Of a DNA stretch of 64,000 nt, positions 16,850 to 24,484 are shown one piece after another (within the stretch, counting starts at the first letter, position 1; each line of letters starts with the position of its first letter). Position numbers and translations under genes: made by a program. Under the pieces are notes generated by a model. That model did not search any database, was not told the origin of the DNA, and saw only the letters and a program-made list of their open reading frames with translations. The stretch is from positions 930,001-994,000 of the forward strand of contig OZ244212.1 of NCBI GenBank assembly GCA_965216695.1, written 5' to 3'. Origin of the DNA: G965216695 sp965216695. Its GTDB lineage: Bacteria; Pseudomonadota; Gammaproteobacteria; Pseudomonadales; Azotimanducaceae.

Positions 16850-18769
16850 CTAGTTACGCGGTAGTGCGAACACCACAAGATGGTCGCCGGACGGCAGCGG
16901 AGACGCAAAGTGGCCACCCGCCGCAATAGCCACATACTGGCGACCCTCGTAAACGTAGGTCATCGGCACCGCGTTGCCTGTAGCCGGCAACTCGTTCTTC
17001 CATAACTCCGTGCCATCATCGATGTCGAACGCACGGATGTAGCCGTCAGACGTCGCAGCGATGAAAACGAGACCTCCGGCGGTAACGATCGGACCACCCG
17101 CTTCCAGACCGCTCTTCACAAACAGCGTAACGGGCCACGGCGCCAGGTGTTTCAAGGTTCCGAGCGGGACGCGCCACAGAATCTCGCCACTCGATAGATC
17201 AACCGCGTCCAACGTTGCCCACGGCGGCGCCGTACAGGGCGCACCCAGCGGAGACAGTAGTGGTTCCATCACCGCGCAGTACGGCGAACCGTGTTGCGGG
17301 AAGGCTACGCTCTCGGGACACTCGTCGCGCGGCACAAGGCGAATCTCGATCGGCGTATGTTTGGTGTTCGTCACCATCACCTGACGCTGCGGTTCCACCG
17401 CCGGAGCACCCCAGTTGTTACCACCAAGATTGGACGGAAAGAAAACGGTTCCCTGAACACTTGGCGGTGTGTAAATGGGGCCTGTAACCCGCGTCTGCAA
17501 TTTCTCCCGGCACGCGCCTTTATCCCAAAACGTAAAACCCCACGCGTCGTCAGGACCGATGCCGAGTTGATGTAGCGGTGCCGGTTTCAACGGAAACGGC
17601 TGCGTAGGGCTCAAGTACTCGCCCGGTACTGCGCCCGTTTGTGGCACCGGGCGTTCCTCCACTGGATGCAGCGGTTTGCCGGTCTCACGGTCGAGCACGA
17701 ACGTGAGACCCATCTTGGTTACCTGGACGACAGCCGGCCGGGTAACACCGTTGATCGTAACGTCCACCAATGTCGGCTGGGCGGGGGCGTCGTAGTCCCA
17801 GATGTCGTGATGCACCGTCTGGTAGTGCCAGGCCACCTCGCCGGTTGCAGCGTGCAGGGCCACCACCGCACTGGAGTAGTAGTCCTGATGGCCGGCGCGG
17901 TCCCCACCGTAATAGTCCGGCGACGAATTGCCGGTAGGCAGAATGACCAGATTGCGCGCCGCATCCACCGATATGGTCGACCACACGTTTGTTGACGCCG
18001 GCACGAACCGACCCTCAGCATCGCGCTGCGGGTGATCCGGATGCACCGGGTTCCAGCTCCAGACGAGCTTGCCATCCTCTACGTTGTACGCGCGCACCAC
18101 CCCCGCCGGAATGTCATGGCGAATGCTGTCGGTAACGTACGCACCGGTTACCGCCAGGTTACCGATCACTGCCGGCGCACTGGTAACACCGTACTCGTCG
18201 CCTTCGTGCTCCGTAAGCCCTTCCGTAAGGTCCACTTCACCGTTCACACCGAAGTCGCGACAGCGTTGGCCGGACGCGCCATCCAACGCGATCAGCCGCG
18301 CGTCGAGCGTGGCAAGCAGAATGCGATGTTCGCAGGCAGCCCCCGTGCGCTCAGTGGCGCGCCAACTGCTCACGCCACGGCAGTTACTCAGGTGCTCCTG
18401 CGTCATATCCACCCGCGGATCGAATACCCAGCGCTCGGCGCCCGTACCCGGATCGAGTGCGAACACGCGGTTATACGGTGTGCAGTAGTACATCAGCCCT
18501 TCGGTGACGATCGGCGTGCCGATGAACGAGGTTGGCCGGCTCGCCTGCAGCTCGTCTGACACCGTTTCCGTCAGCGATTGAGTTCCGCCTTTGAAGTCAC
18601 CGGACCGGTGTGTCCACGCGTGGCGTAGCGCATCCACGTTATCGCGGTTGATCTGCGCGGCCTCCGAGTAGTGACCGCCTCCAGGCCCGCCCCCATACGC
18701 CGGCCATTCGACGTCGGCCCATAGATCGGTACAAAGCACGATTAGTATCACGGTAGCAACAAAACGCAT
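16850..18769 (-). CDS. PQQ-dependent dehydrogenase, soluble glucose-dehydrogenase-like
   Basis: This is a 639-residue quinoprotein. A Sec signal peptide (MRFVATVILIVLCTDLWA) leads to an eight-bladed propeller starting EWPAYGGGPGGGHYS. The active-site block HHDIWDYDAPAQPTLVDV and KMGLTFVLDRETGKPLHPV match membrane glucose dehydrogenase (catalytic Asp and PQQ-binding Lys). It lacks that enzyme's five N-terminal membrane helices and has no heme domain, so it should be periplasmic and pass electrons to an unknown acceptor. Sugars or alcohols are plausible substrates. The ATG at 18769 has a strong GGGGAG site; an upstream start at 18802 would spoil the signal peptide. No PQQ synthesis genes lie in the window. 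Confidence 0.88.
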   Translation of the reverse strand: MRFVATVILIVLCTDLWADVEWPAYGGGPGGGHYSEAAQINRDNVDALRHAWTHRSGDFKGGTQSLTETVSDELQASRPTSFIGTPIVTEGLMYYCTPYNRVFALDPGTGAERWVFDPRVDMTQEHLSNCRGVSSWRATERTGAACEHRILLATLDARLIALDGASGQRCRDFGVNGEVDLTEGLTEHEGDEYGVTSAPAVIGNLAVTGAYVTDSIRHDIPAGVVRAYNVEDGKLVWSWNPVHPDHPQRDAEGRFVPASTNVWSTISVDAARNLVILPTGNSSPDYYGGDRAGHQDYYSSAVVALHAATGEVAWHYQTVHHDIWDYDAPAQPTLVDVTINGVTRPAVVQVTKMGLTFVLDRETGKPLHPVEERPVPQTGAVPGEYLSPTQPFPLKPAPLHQLGIGPDDAWGFTFWDKGACREKLQTRVTGPIYTPPSVQGTVFFPSNLGGNNWGAPAVEPQRQVMVTNTKHTPIEIRLVPRDECPESVAFPQHGSPYCAVMEPLLSPLGAPCTAPPWATLDAVDLSSGEILWRVPLGTLKHLAPWPVTLFVKSGLEAGGPIVTAGGLVFIAATSDGYIRAFDIDDGTELWKNELPATGNAVPMTYVYEGRQYVAIAAGGHFASPLPSGDHLVVFALPRN

Positions 18770-18791
18770 GATTTCTCCCCGGACGGCTCGC

Positions 18792-18814
18792 AGGCCCCGC
18801 ACGCGTCGGGGCCT
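18792..18814 (-). terminator. Strong hairpin between two minus-strand genes
   Basis: An 8-bp perfect GC-rich stem (AGGCCCCG/CGGGGCCT) with a 7-base loop lies 12 bases after the stop of the secreted-protein gene and before the PQQ dehydrogenase start. No T-run follows, so it may be a terminator, an attenuator or an mRNA 3'-end stabiliser. Confidence 0.4.
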
Positions 18815-18826
18815 CGTCGAGTGACC

Positions 18827-19552
18827 CTATTGCGGCCCCATCGTTAGGACAGCTCGGCTAATGTAGCGGCCTTCCACCTTGCGGAACTCATCTGCGTTCT
18901 TTGCGTATTTTGCAAAGTCGCTGGAATTCATGAAGGTTTCAACACCCGAAAGCAGCGTGCCGATATCCTTAGCCTGGAACGAAACCCAATGGGTTCCAGC
19001 GTCTTCACCCATGGCGACGACCGCTCCGGAAAACAGGTTACCCGGGAACGCGGCCGCGGCTTTGGAATTGATAATCGTTTCCAGAGCGGCGTTGTATCGA
19101 GCAGGGTCCAGCGCGGTAATACCGAACAGCATGGTCGCAACGCCGGCGCCACTGAGATTTTCGTCGTTGATCTTGCCACGAATCTCCGTGAATACGTTCT
19201 CCGACTCAACCTCTGCCACCTCGCCCATCGCATCCAGAAACGCTGCACGATCAGCGCTGCCTGAATACGCAGCGATATCGGCTTCCATCGCCGCAGCGGA
19301 GGGGTGAAAGACAGTAATTGTGTGCGTGGCTTGGTCAGTCCCGTTCGCGAGATTCGCACTCAGCGTTACGGTAGAGGACAGTTTTTTCCCGGTAGCCGAT
19401 TGGCGATAAGCCTTCATCGCGTCGATGACGGCATCGGTATCCGAAACGACAATACTGAAGTATTGACCGTAGACGGTCGGCTCAGCGTGGTCGTCAGCAA
19501 TCGCTACGCCCGACAGCATGAACGATAGAAATAGAAAGAGGGATGTTTTCAT
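18827..19552 (-). CDS. Secreted protein of unknown function with two related halves
   Basis: This 241-residue protein starts with a Sec signal peptide (MKTSLFLFLSFMLSGVAIA, cut before DDHAEP). The mature chain looks like a duplication. Each half (about 25-135 and 140-240) has a short strand, an acidic helix (DAVIDAMKAYRQS; PARYNAALETII), a T-H-x-(I/V)-(T/S)-(V/F) strand (THTITVF; THWVSF) and a closing helix. This resembles a tandem dimeric alpha/beta-barrel (ABM-like) fold. A ribosome-binding site (aaggtg) precedes the ATG. The PQQ dehydrogenase follows on the same strand after a hairpin, so a periplasmic partnership is possible but unproven. I do not recognise a named family. Confidence 0.7.
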   Translation of the reverse strand: MKTSLFLFLSFMLSGVAIADDHAEPTVYGQYFSIVVSDTDAVIDAMKAYRQSATGKKLSSTVTLSANLANGTDQATHTITVFHPSAAAMEADIAAYSGSADRAAFLDAMGEVAEVESENVFTEIRGKINDENLSGAGVATMLFGITALDPARYNAALETIINSKAAAAFPGNLFSGAVVAMGEDAGTHWVSFQAKDIGTLLSGVETFMNSSDFAKYAKNADEFRKVEGRYISRAVLTMGPQ

Positions 19553-19781
19553 TATTGGTCACCTTGCATATTAAGGTAGGGTAAATCTAGGGTGGCCAAC
19601 CTACCCGCCTCCCACAGAGTGGACTCGCGACGAACCCCGATTAGTTCGTCTGCGTCCGACGACGCAATTCCAGAAGCAGGCGATCAAACGAGCATAGCAG
19701 ACTTGTTGCCAAACTACTCTCCAAGACCAGGATGTTTGAACTGGGCGGAGATGAATATTCGATTGATCTCAATACGAGCTA

Positions 19782-19875
19782 TGACGTGCCCCAGGTCTTG
19801 CGTTCACCCGCCTAAGCTTGTTTAGCTCTGACGTGCCCCAGGTCTTGCGTTCACCCGCCTAAGCTTGTTTAGCTC
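19782..19875. repeat. 47-bp perfect tandem duplication of an IS end
   Basis: Bases 19782-19828 and 19829-19875 are identical. The unit begins with the IS terminal sequence TGACGTGCCCC and runs into the last codons of the transposase gene. The outer copy is a stranded fragment of the same IS end, either from an earlier element or from a rearrangement. Confidence 0.95.
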
Positions 19876-20725
19876 GTTTTTCATACTCGACCGGGCTGAT
19901 CCCGCCCAAGGTAGAGTGCCGCCGCTTCGGATTGTAGAAGCGCTCGATGTAATCAAAGATATCGGCGCGCGCTTCGTTCCGTGTTCGATAACGGTGACGA
20001 CTGACCCGATCGTCCTTCATCCGTGAGAAGAAGCTCTCCATCACGGCATTGTCATGGCACTCGCCCGAACGACTCATACTGCATTGGATCCCGTTGTCTT
20101 TCAGGAGCTTCTGGAACTGTTCCGCCGTATATTGGCTGCCTTGATCGCTATGATGCAGCAGATCCGCGTGCGGTCGTCGACGCCAAATCGCCATCATCAG
20201 CGCGTCCGTCACGAGATCGGTCGTCATCCGGGGCTTCATGGACCAACCGACGATGCGCCGTGAGAACAGGTCCAGAACCCCAGCAACGTATAACCAGCCT
20301 TCGGTGGTCCACACATAGGTGAAGTCCGCTACCCACTTCTGGTTTGGCGCCGTTGCCGTAAACGCGCGATCCAGCGTATTTGGCGCTATTGAGCTCTCCA
20401 GACGTGTGCCTGTATCCACCGGTCGCTTCCGCCGTTTCGGTTGTGCAACGAGGCCTAAAGCCCGTACCAGGCGGGCTACGCGTTCTCTACCGACCTCATG
20501 CCCCCAGTCGAGCAGATCGGGCCAGATACGGCGCACGCCGTAGGTCCGGTCACTGTCTTTGAAGCTGCGACGGATGTCGCGGATCAGGGTTTCGTCGTAG
20601 GTCGTTCGATTGCTGGGCGGTCTTGAGCGCCAACTATAGAAACCACTTGGCGAGACATCGAGCACCTCGCACATCCAGGTTACCGGCCAGATCCCTCGAT
20701 GCTTCGCGATGAACTCGAACCTCAC
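19859..20725 (-). CDS. IS3-family transposase OrfB (DDE catalytic subunit)
   Basis: This 288-residue protein has an N-terminal HTH_21 region (GVRRIWPDLLDWG) and the rve integrase core. The acidic triad is visible as D in WVADFTYVW, D in HHSDQGSQYT, and E in NAVMESFFSRMK; the tail RFYNPKRRHSTLGG is typical. The listed GTG start overlaps orfA by 4 bases. In vivo the active transposase is expected to be an OrfAB fusion made by -1 frameshifting at AAAAAAG; the orfB frame is open back to that site. It cuts and joins DNA at the IS ends. Confidence 0.93.
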   Translation of the reverse strand: MRFEFIAKHRGIWPVTWMCEVLDVSPSGFYSWRSRPPSNRTTYDETLIRDIRRSFKDSDRTYGVRRIWPDLLDWGHEVGRERVARLVRALGLVAQPKRRKRPVDTGTRLESSIAPNTLDRAFTATAPNQKWVADFTYVWTTEGWLYVAGVLDLFSRRIVGWSMKPRMTTDLVTDALMMAIWRRRPHADLLHHSDQGSQYTAEQFQKLLKDNGIQCSMSRSGECHDNAVMESFFSRMKDDRVSRHRYRTRNEARADIFDYIERFYNPKRRHSTLGGISPVEYEKRAKQA

Positions 20726-21012
20726 GTCGAATCCTTGGCGAAGTAGGCCGCTGCCTTTTTTAAAATGTCGCGCTCGGCCTTGAGTTTGCGGATCTCGTTC
20801 TTTAGCTGCGCTACCTCGGCCTGTTCGGGCTTCATCTGTCCGGCACCCGGAAAGGCGTGCGCCGGGTCATCCCGATACTGTCGAACCCACTTGCGTAGCA
20901 CGTTCTCGTGGATGTCGAGATCTCGAGCGGCCTGAGAAACACTCAGGCCACGCTCACTGACCAACCGAACCGCCTCCAGCTTGAACTCCCGTGTGAAGCT
21001 TCTTCGTGTCAT
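20722..21012 (-). CDS. IS3-family transposase OrfA
   Basis: A 96-residue HTH_Tnp_1 protein: helix-turn-helix at the start (REFKLEAVRLVSERGLSVSQ, then AARDLDIHENVLRKWVRQY) and a leucine-zipper-like coil at the end (LKNEIRKLKAERDILKKA). It binds the IS ends, and its coil forms the OrfA/OrfAB interface. The frameshift heptamer lies about 33 bases before its stop. Confidence 0.93.
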   Translation of the reverse strand: MTRRSFTREFKLEAVRLVSERGLSVSQAARDLDIHENVLRKWVRQYRDDPAHAFPGAGQMKPEQAEVAQLKNEIRKLKAERDILKKAAAYFAKDST

Positions 21013-21144
21013 AACCGTCCTCCAGGTTCATCATCTCACCTAATCTCGGTGAACGTGAAACCTGGGGCACGTCATGGGGCACGTCAGACAACGAAGGTTG
21101 CGGATAAGTAAGGACCGTAATGAGGACGCGAGTTCTGGCCATCT

Positions 21145-22026
21145 CTAAAGATGCACAAGTCGATGACGGAAATCATCTCTACGCAGAAGCTCATCCGCAA
21201 CACAACCCCTGTGACACTCATGTTGCTCGGCTTCAAAACAAGTTAGCGCGACCCTCCCGTGCTCAGCGATCAGATCGACAATTCGATTCAGCGATTGCCG
21301 ACCGGTTCTTAAAGTCGTTTTCCGGTATTCATCGAACAACTCTGCGTAGTCTTCAGGGGTTTCTAACTCCCGCCTCTTATCGGATTCAATGCCTAACTCG
21401 GGGATGTGCTCATAATGGATTCCGACCGCCTCAGTAGCACTCTTTAGTTGTTTTTTACTAAAGCCATACTTCATGCTCACTGGGTTGCGTCTAACGTCGC
21501 ATAGAACGCCAACTTGATTGGTCATCAATTCGTGAAGGTACCGTTCAAGGGATTTACCTTCATAACCAATCGTAAAGAGTCTCGCCGAAGCTGCTCTAGG
21601 TCGGGCTGCTTGCACCTTCTCTAGTTCTCTCTTGTTTAGAACCTCATGAGCGATTTCGCTGTTAATTGCGTAGTAAGGATGCTTCCTATAAACGTGCTGC
21701 ACGAGATCCAGATCCCGAAGATCTCCGCACTCAGTTACGACATCATAAACCGCCTTTGCATCCTCCTGTTTCAGTAGATGGGAGTAGCGGCTACCTGGAC
21801 TTAGTACCCAAGAACTTTGATTCTCTATCAGCCCATACTTCGTGAGCGTTCTTTTATCTGCATCAATTTGGAAGGAGTAACATCCAAACCGATGTGGGAC
21901 AAAATCGTAGGCGGGCTTTTCTTGTCTATCGCATACGAGAAACAGGTATTTCTGCATCTCCACCTTCCGAACGGGTCTGTCCAAGACCTCTAACAGAGCG
22001 AGCATTAGTTTCCTGCGATAAAACAT
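21145..22026 (-). CDS. DUF488 protein with N-terminal Panacea-like winged-helix domain
   Basis: This is a 293-residue two-domain protein. Residues 1-~130 (RKLMLALLEVLDRPVRKVEM, QKYLFLV, then VPHRFGCYSFQIDADKRTLT, KYGLI) look like the Panacea/SocA-type winged-helix domain of phage and toxin-antitoxin proteins. Residues ~148-293 are a clear DUF488 domain: LFTIGYEG, CDVRRNPVSMKYGFSK, YEHIPELGIES, and CFEAEQHECHRGCVA. DUF488 function is unproven; its conserved Arg, Cys and His suggest a catalytic or nucleotide-binding site. The gene is more AT-rich than its neighbours, lies between two IS elements, and is divergent from a small XRE regulator. A defence or addiction role is inference only. Confidence 0.8.
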   Translation of the reverse strand: MFYRRKLMLALLEVLDRPVRKVEMQKYLFLVCDRQEKPAYDFVPHRFGCYSFQIDADKRTLTKYGLIENQSSWVLSPGSRYSHLLKQEDAKAVYDVVTECGDLRDLDLVQHVYRKHPYYAINSEIAHEVLNKRELEKVQAARPRAASARLFTIGYEGKSLERYLHELMTNQVGVLCDVRRNPVSMKYGFSKKQLKSATEAVGIHYEHIPELGIESDKRRELETPEDYAELFDEYRKTTLRTGRQSLNRIVDLIAEHGRVALTCFEAEQHECHRGCVADELLRRDDFRHRLVHL

Positions 22027-22102
22027 ACAAATCCGTTGCGACGAGTACGGGGGACTTCCTGGAGCTATGTTATACGCATAGAGCTTATATATCGAGTTCG
22101 TT

Positions 22103-22124
22103 TAGTACCTATGATGGAGTACTA
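22103..22124. promoter_or_regulatory. Candidate operator between DUF488 and XRE genes
   Basis: An inverted repeat TAGTAC-N10-GTACTA sits in the 129-bp divergent intergenic region, 32 bases before the XRE start. The arm length and one-turn spacing suit a dimeric XRE-type regulator, suggesting autoregulation and control of the DUF488 gene. Confidence 0.4.
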
Positions 22125-22155
22125 TGAGGTGACTTGAGGAGGTCCTGAGTCCCGA

Positions 22156-22383
22156 ATGCCGAACTACAATGAAGACCCTCTGCATTTGCAGCTAAAGCAA
22201 AACATCGAGTCTCTTATAGAAGACAGAGAAACTACATGGACCGCTATGGGGCGTGCGGCTGACCTCTCCACGTCCATGATCACTCACCTGCGGCATCTCA
22301 AGTCCACACCTTCGCTGGTCACCCTGAGCAAGATCGCGGAGGCGCTCGAAGTGTCTGTTAGCGAACTAGTAGAGGGCTGCTAG
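22156..22383 (+). CDS. Small XRE-type helix-turn-helix regulator
   Basis: This 75-residue protein is almost wholly a lambda-repressor-like domain: NIESLIEDRETTWTAMGRAA, then DLSTSMITHLRHLKSTPSLV, then LSKIAEALEVSVSELVEG. A GGAGG stretch lies 14 bases before the ATG. It is divergent from the DUF488 gene with an inverted repeat between them, the classic layout of a repressor controlling itself and a partner. An IS3-family element begins 22 bases after its stop. Confidence 0.85.
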   Translation: MPNYNEDPLHLQLKQNIESLIEDRETTWTAMGRAADLSTSMITHLRHLKSTPSLVTLSKIAEALEVSVSELVEGC

Positions 22384-22420
22384 CGATGGCAAGCCCAGGA
22401 TCTTTGGTCCAGTTTCAGAG

Positions 22421-23245
22421 TTAGTGATTCACCACTTGCTTTGACGTTTGTTGAATCTGAGCCCCGGCCCAGTCCTTGTGAAACTGGGCCGGAGACATCC
22501 CATACAATGATCCGTGCGGACGGATCGTGTTGTATTCCATGCGCCACTGCCTGACGACTGCACGGGCTTCAATCACCGACTCGAACGCCCATCGGTTCAG
22601 GCAGCTGTCCCGGAATATGGCGTTGAAGCTTTCACAGTACGCGTTCTGCCAGGGACTGCCAGGATCGATGTAGTGCGCACCAATACGCCGTTTCCCAAGC
22701 CAGTCTTTCACCGCTTTGGCGATGAACTCCGGGCCGTTGTCGCTGCGAATACATCCCGGAGTGCCGTGTACGGCGACGAGCTTGCCTAAGACCCGGACGA
22801 CATCGGTAGAGGTTAGACTCCGGCCGATCTCTATGGCCAAGCTCTCCCGAGTGAACTCATCGACAATGGTCAAACAGCGAAAGCTGCGGCCATCGAGAGT
22901 TTGATCCTGGACGAAATCATAGCTCCAAACGTGACCGGGATACGTGGCGCGATGCACCCACTGCGTTGTGGTTCCCAGTACCTTCTTTTTCTTGGCTTTC
23001 TTCCGGATCGCCAACCCTTCCCGGCGGCGGATCAGTCGAACGGTCTCCCGACTTACCGGAAATCGGTCGCGATCGATCAGATCGTAGATCGTCCGATAAC
23101 CCCAGCGGGGATGCTGCTCAGAGAGTCGAACAACCTCGGCAACAACAACATCATTGCTCACCCTCCCGACATGGCGATAACTCGAGCGATGAATATTCAC
23201 CACTGAGCATGCCCGGCGCTCGCTGATCTCATATTCGCTACGCAA
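22421..23245 (-). CDS. IS407-type transposase OrfB
   Basis: This 274-residue DDE transposase begins with the CSVVNIHRSSYRH region and HPRWGYRTIYDLI. The catalytic core shows D in VWSYDFVQDQ, D in IRSDNGPEF and E in NAYCESFNAIFRD, with the tail YNTIRPHGSLYGMSP. The start given is a TTG; the frame is open upstream to the frameshift heptamer inside orfA, and the working protein should be the OrfAB fusion. Its protein is only distantly similar to the other IS3-family transposase in the window. Confidence 0.92.
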   Translation of the reverse strand: MRSEYEISERRACSVVNIHRSSYRHVGRVSNDVVVAEVVRLSEQHPRWGYRTIYDLIDRDRFPVSRETVRLIRRREGLAIRKKAKKKKVLGTTTQWVHRATYPGHVWSYDFVQDQTLDGRSFRCLTIVDEFTRESLAIEIGRSLTSTDVVRVLGKLVAVHGTPGCIRSDNGPEFIAKAVKDWLGKRRIGAHYIDPGSPWQNAYCESFNAIFRDSCLNRWAFESVIEARAVVRQWRMEYNTIRPHGSLYGMSPAQFHKDWAGAQIQQTSKQVVNH

Positions 23246-23277
23246 ATACGTGACCGCGCGGCGACGCTCGGGAAGGC

Positions 23278-23541
23278 TCAGAACTTTTTTGCATTGATAT
23301 CCTTGAGCATCCGGATGTCCAAGGCTTGCTCTGCCACCATGGCCTTCAGCTCGGCGTTCTCACGTTCGAGTTCCTTCAGGCGCTTCACCTCCGATACCGT
23401 CATCCCCGTGTACATCTTCTTCCAGCGGTAGAACGTTTGTTCCGAGATGTTGTGCTTGCGACAGACGTCCTTCGTCGCCATCCCTGCGGCTGCTTCACCG
23501 AGCACGCCGACGATCTGCTCTTCCGTAAATCTCTTCTTCAT
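23278..23541 (-). CDS. IS407-type transposase OrfA
   Basis: An 87-residue HTH_Tnp_1 protein (MKKRFTEEQIVGVLGEAAAG, then CRKHNISEQTFYRWKKMYTG) with a C-terminal coiled coil (LKELERENAELKAMVAEQAL). It ends NAKKF just after the AAAAAAG slip site. A clean aggaggaat-like ribosome-binding site precedes the ATG. Confidence 0.92.
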   Translation of the reverse strand: MKKRFTEEQIVGVLGEAAAGMATKDVCRKHNISEQTFYRWKKMYTGMTVSEVKRLKELERENAELKAMVAEQALDIRMLKDINAKKF

Positions 23542-23604
23542 GGATTCCTCCTGACGGGAATCCTAACTCATCTGCTGGACCAATTATCGAGGGGCTTTCC
23601 AGCG

Positions 23605-24200
23605 ATGGATTGGGATTCTCAGCTGGGTGGCATCGTCATTGGTGCGATCTTAGCTGGGTTGTTTAGCTTGCTAGGCACGTTAATCACGCTCTTGGTTCAA
23701 GGCAGGAGGATGAAGGCGCAGCTCGAAAACGACGCTGCTGTTAGGAAAGAACATTTCCAGCACGACTTAGAAAACAGAAGTGCCCAGTTCGATCACGAGG
23801 CCGAGCAAGAGATCAGAGGCCGCAGAACAGAAGCGTTGGGAGAACTACAAGAACTCCTTGAGCGACAAAAGATGCGCTAACCGATGTGTGGGGAATCTAT
23901 CGATCCGGTAACGCTCAACTGAGGGGTGATCTCAAGCAACTGCCGCAGCTCGGAGTATTGGTGAACAAGGAATATCGGACCAAGCTCTGGGCTATCAATT
24001 CTGAGATCACTCGGGCAGTCAACGCCTATGCGCAATCCAGTCACACCCTCCAGACGAAGATCCTCGAAGGGCAAGTTGCAGACCTTGAAGATGACTTCAG
24101 GTCGGCTTCGAACGCGTTGGGTGAATGTCTGAAAGACGTCGGAGTTTTGATGTCCCGAATCAATCGAATTGGCGTTGTTGCCGCCGAAAAACAAGCCTGA
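23605..24200 (+). pseudogene. Membrane-anchored coiled-coil protein, split by a frame change
   Basis: Two open frames read as one gene. The first (23605-23880, 91 residues) has a membrane helix (GGIVIGAILAGLFSLLGTLI) then a charged coil ending LLERQKMR-stop. The second (GTG at 23886 to 24200, 104 residues) continues helical text, and its frame is open upstream as DALTDVWGIY right to the end of the first. A single -1 shift at the run of four A (23867-23870) would give one ~198-residue protein. It could be a real mutation, a sequencing error in the A-run or a programmed shift; the site is not a canonical heptamer. The start codon lies 22 bases from the IS end. Function unknown. Confidence 0.55.
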
Positions 24201-24238
24201 AAACGCAGTGAATTCGATGGGCTGAGAGACTTTCTGGA

Positions 24239-24270
24239 TGTACCAAGCTTTGTACCAATTTTTGGTACAA
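24239..24270. repeat. Clustered direct and inverted repeats near tRNA-Glu
   Basis: TGTACCAA occurs twice head-to-tail (24239-24246, 24251-24258), and TTGTACC (24250-24256) pairs with GGTACAA (24264-24270) across a 7-base T-rich loop. It looks like a set of protein-binding half sites or a small terminator-like stem, in an AT-rich patch about 50 bases from the 3' end of the tRNA gene. Confidence 0.6.
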
Positions 24271-24322
24271 TTTGTACGAATCGGGAAGTTCAAACTTGAA
24301 TAAAATCAGACGCTTAGAAAGA

Positions 24323-24398
24323 TGGCGTCCCCTAGGGGAGTCGAACCCCTGTTGCCAGGATGAAAACCTGGAGTCCTAGGCCTCTAGACGAAGGGGAC
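24323..24398 (-). tRNA. tRNA-Glu (anticodon TTC)
   Basis: A complete 76-base cloverleaf. The acceptor stem GTCCCCT pairs with AGGGGAC, the anticodon stem CCAGG/CCTGG encloses the loop TTTTCAT with anticodon TTC, the T-arm contains GGTTCGACTCC, and the CCA end is encoded. It marks the border of the accessory region carrying the two IS elements. Confidence 0.97.
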
Positions 24399-24484
24399 TA
24401 CGGAAGAGCGGCGATTCTATTGACGCGTTTCAGACCCGTCAAGCGTGCACCCCGCACAAGCGCCCATGTCCGCGGCCCCTGGAA

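Larger units (their letters stand above)
19829..21074 (-). mobile_element. IS3-family insertion sequence (IS3/IS51-like)
   Basis: A 1246-bp element bounded by 27-bp terminal inverted repeats (19829-19855 and 21048-21074, three mismatches) that start TGACGTGCCCCAGGT. It carries orfA and orfB in the usual IS3 arrangement with a slippery AAAAAAG at 20761-20755 (minus strand). Both ends are oddly decorated: a 47-bp duplicate outside the left end, and a further copy of tggggcacgtca (21075-21086) outside the right end. No 3-4 bp target duplication is visible at any combination of ends. Both genes are intact, so it may still be active. Confidence 0.9.
22405..23582 (-). mobile_element. IS3-family insertion sequence (IS407-like)
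   Basis: A second, unrelated IS3-family element of about 1178 bp. Its ends are imperfect inverted repeats beginning TGGTCCAG, with a second conserved block GTTAG 15 bases in. It encodes orfA and orfB with a slippery AAAAAAG at 23290-23284 (minus strand) that joins them by a -1 shift. No convincing target duplication is seen (tctt against atta). It separates the XRE gene from the membrane/coiled-coil gene downstream. Confidence 0.88.

Noticed and set aside
16693..16929. A short plus-strand gene in the gap before the PQQ dehydrogenase
   Set aside because: It has no ribosome-binding site, runs antisense into the dehydrogenase end, and lacks protein-like composition.
19779..21090. Target-site duplication around the first IS
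   Set aside because: All combinations of inner and outer ends were compared; the flanking trinucleotides (cta or ctc against tgg or gac) do not match.
22400..23587. Target-site duplication around the second IS
   Set aside because: Flanks tctt and atta differ, and shifting the end by one base does not help.
21087..24322. A duplicated tRNA-Glu 3' end as an attachment site for an integrative element
   Set aside because: I looked for a second copy of the tRNA 3' segment across the island and its left flank and found none, and no integrase gene is present.
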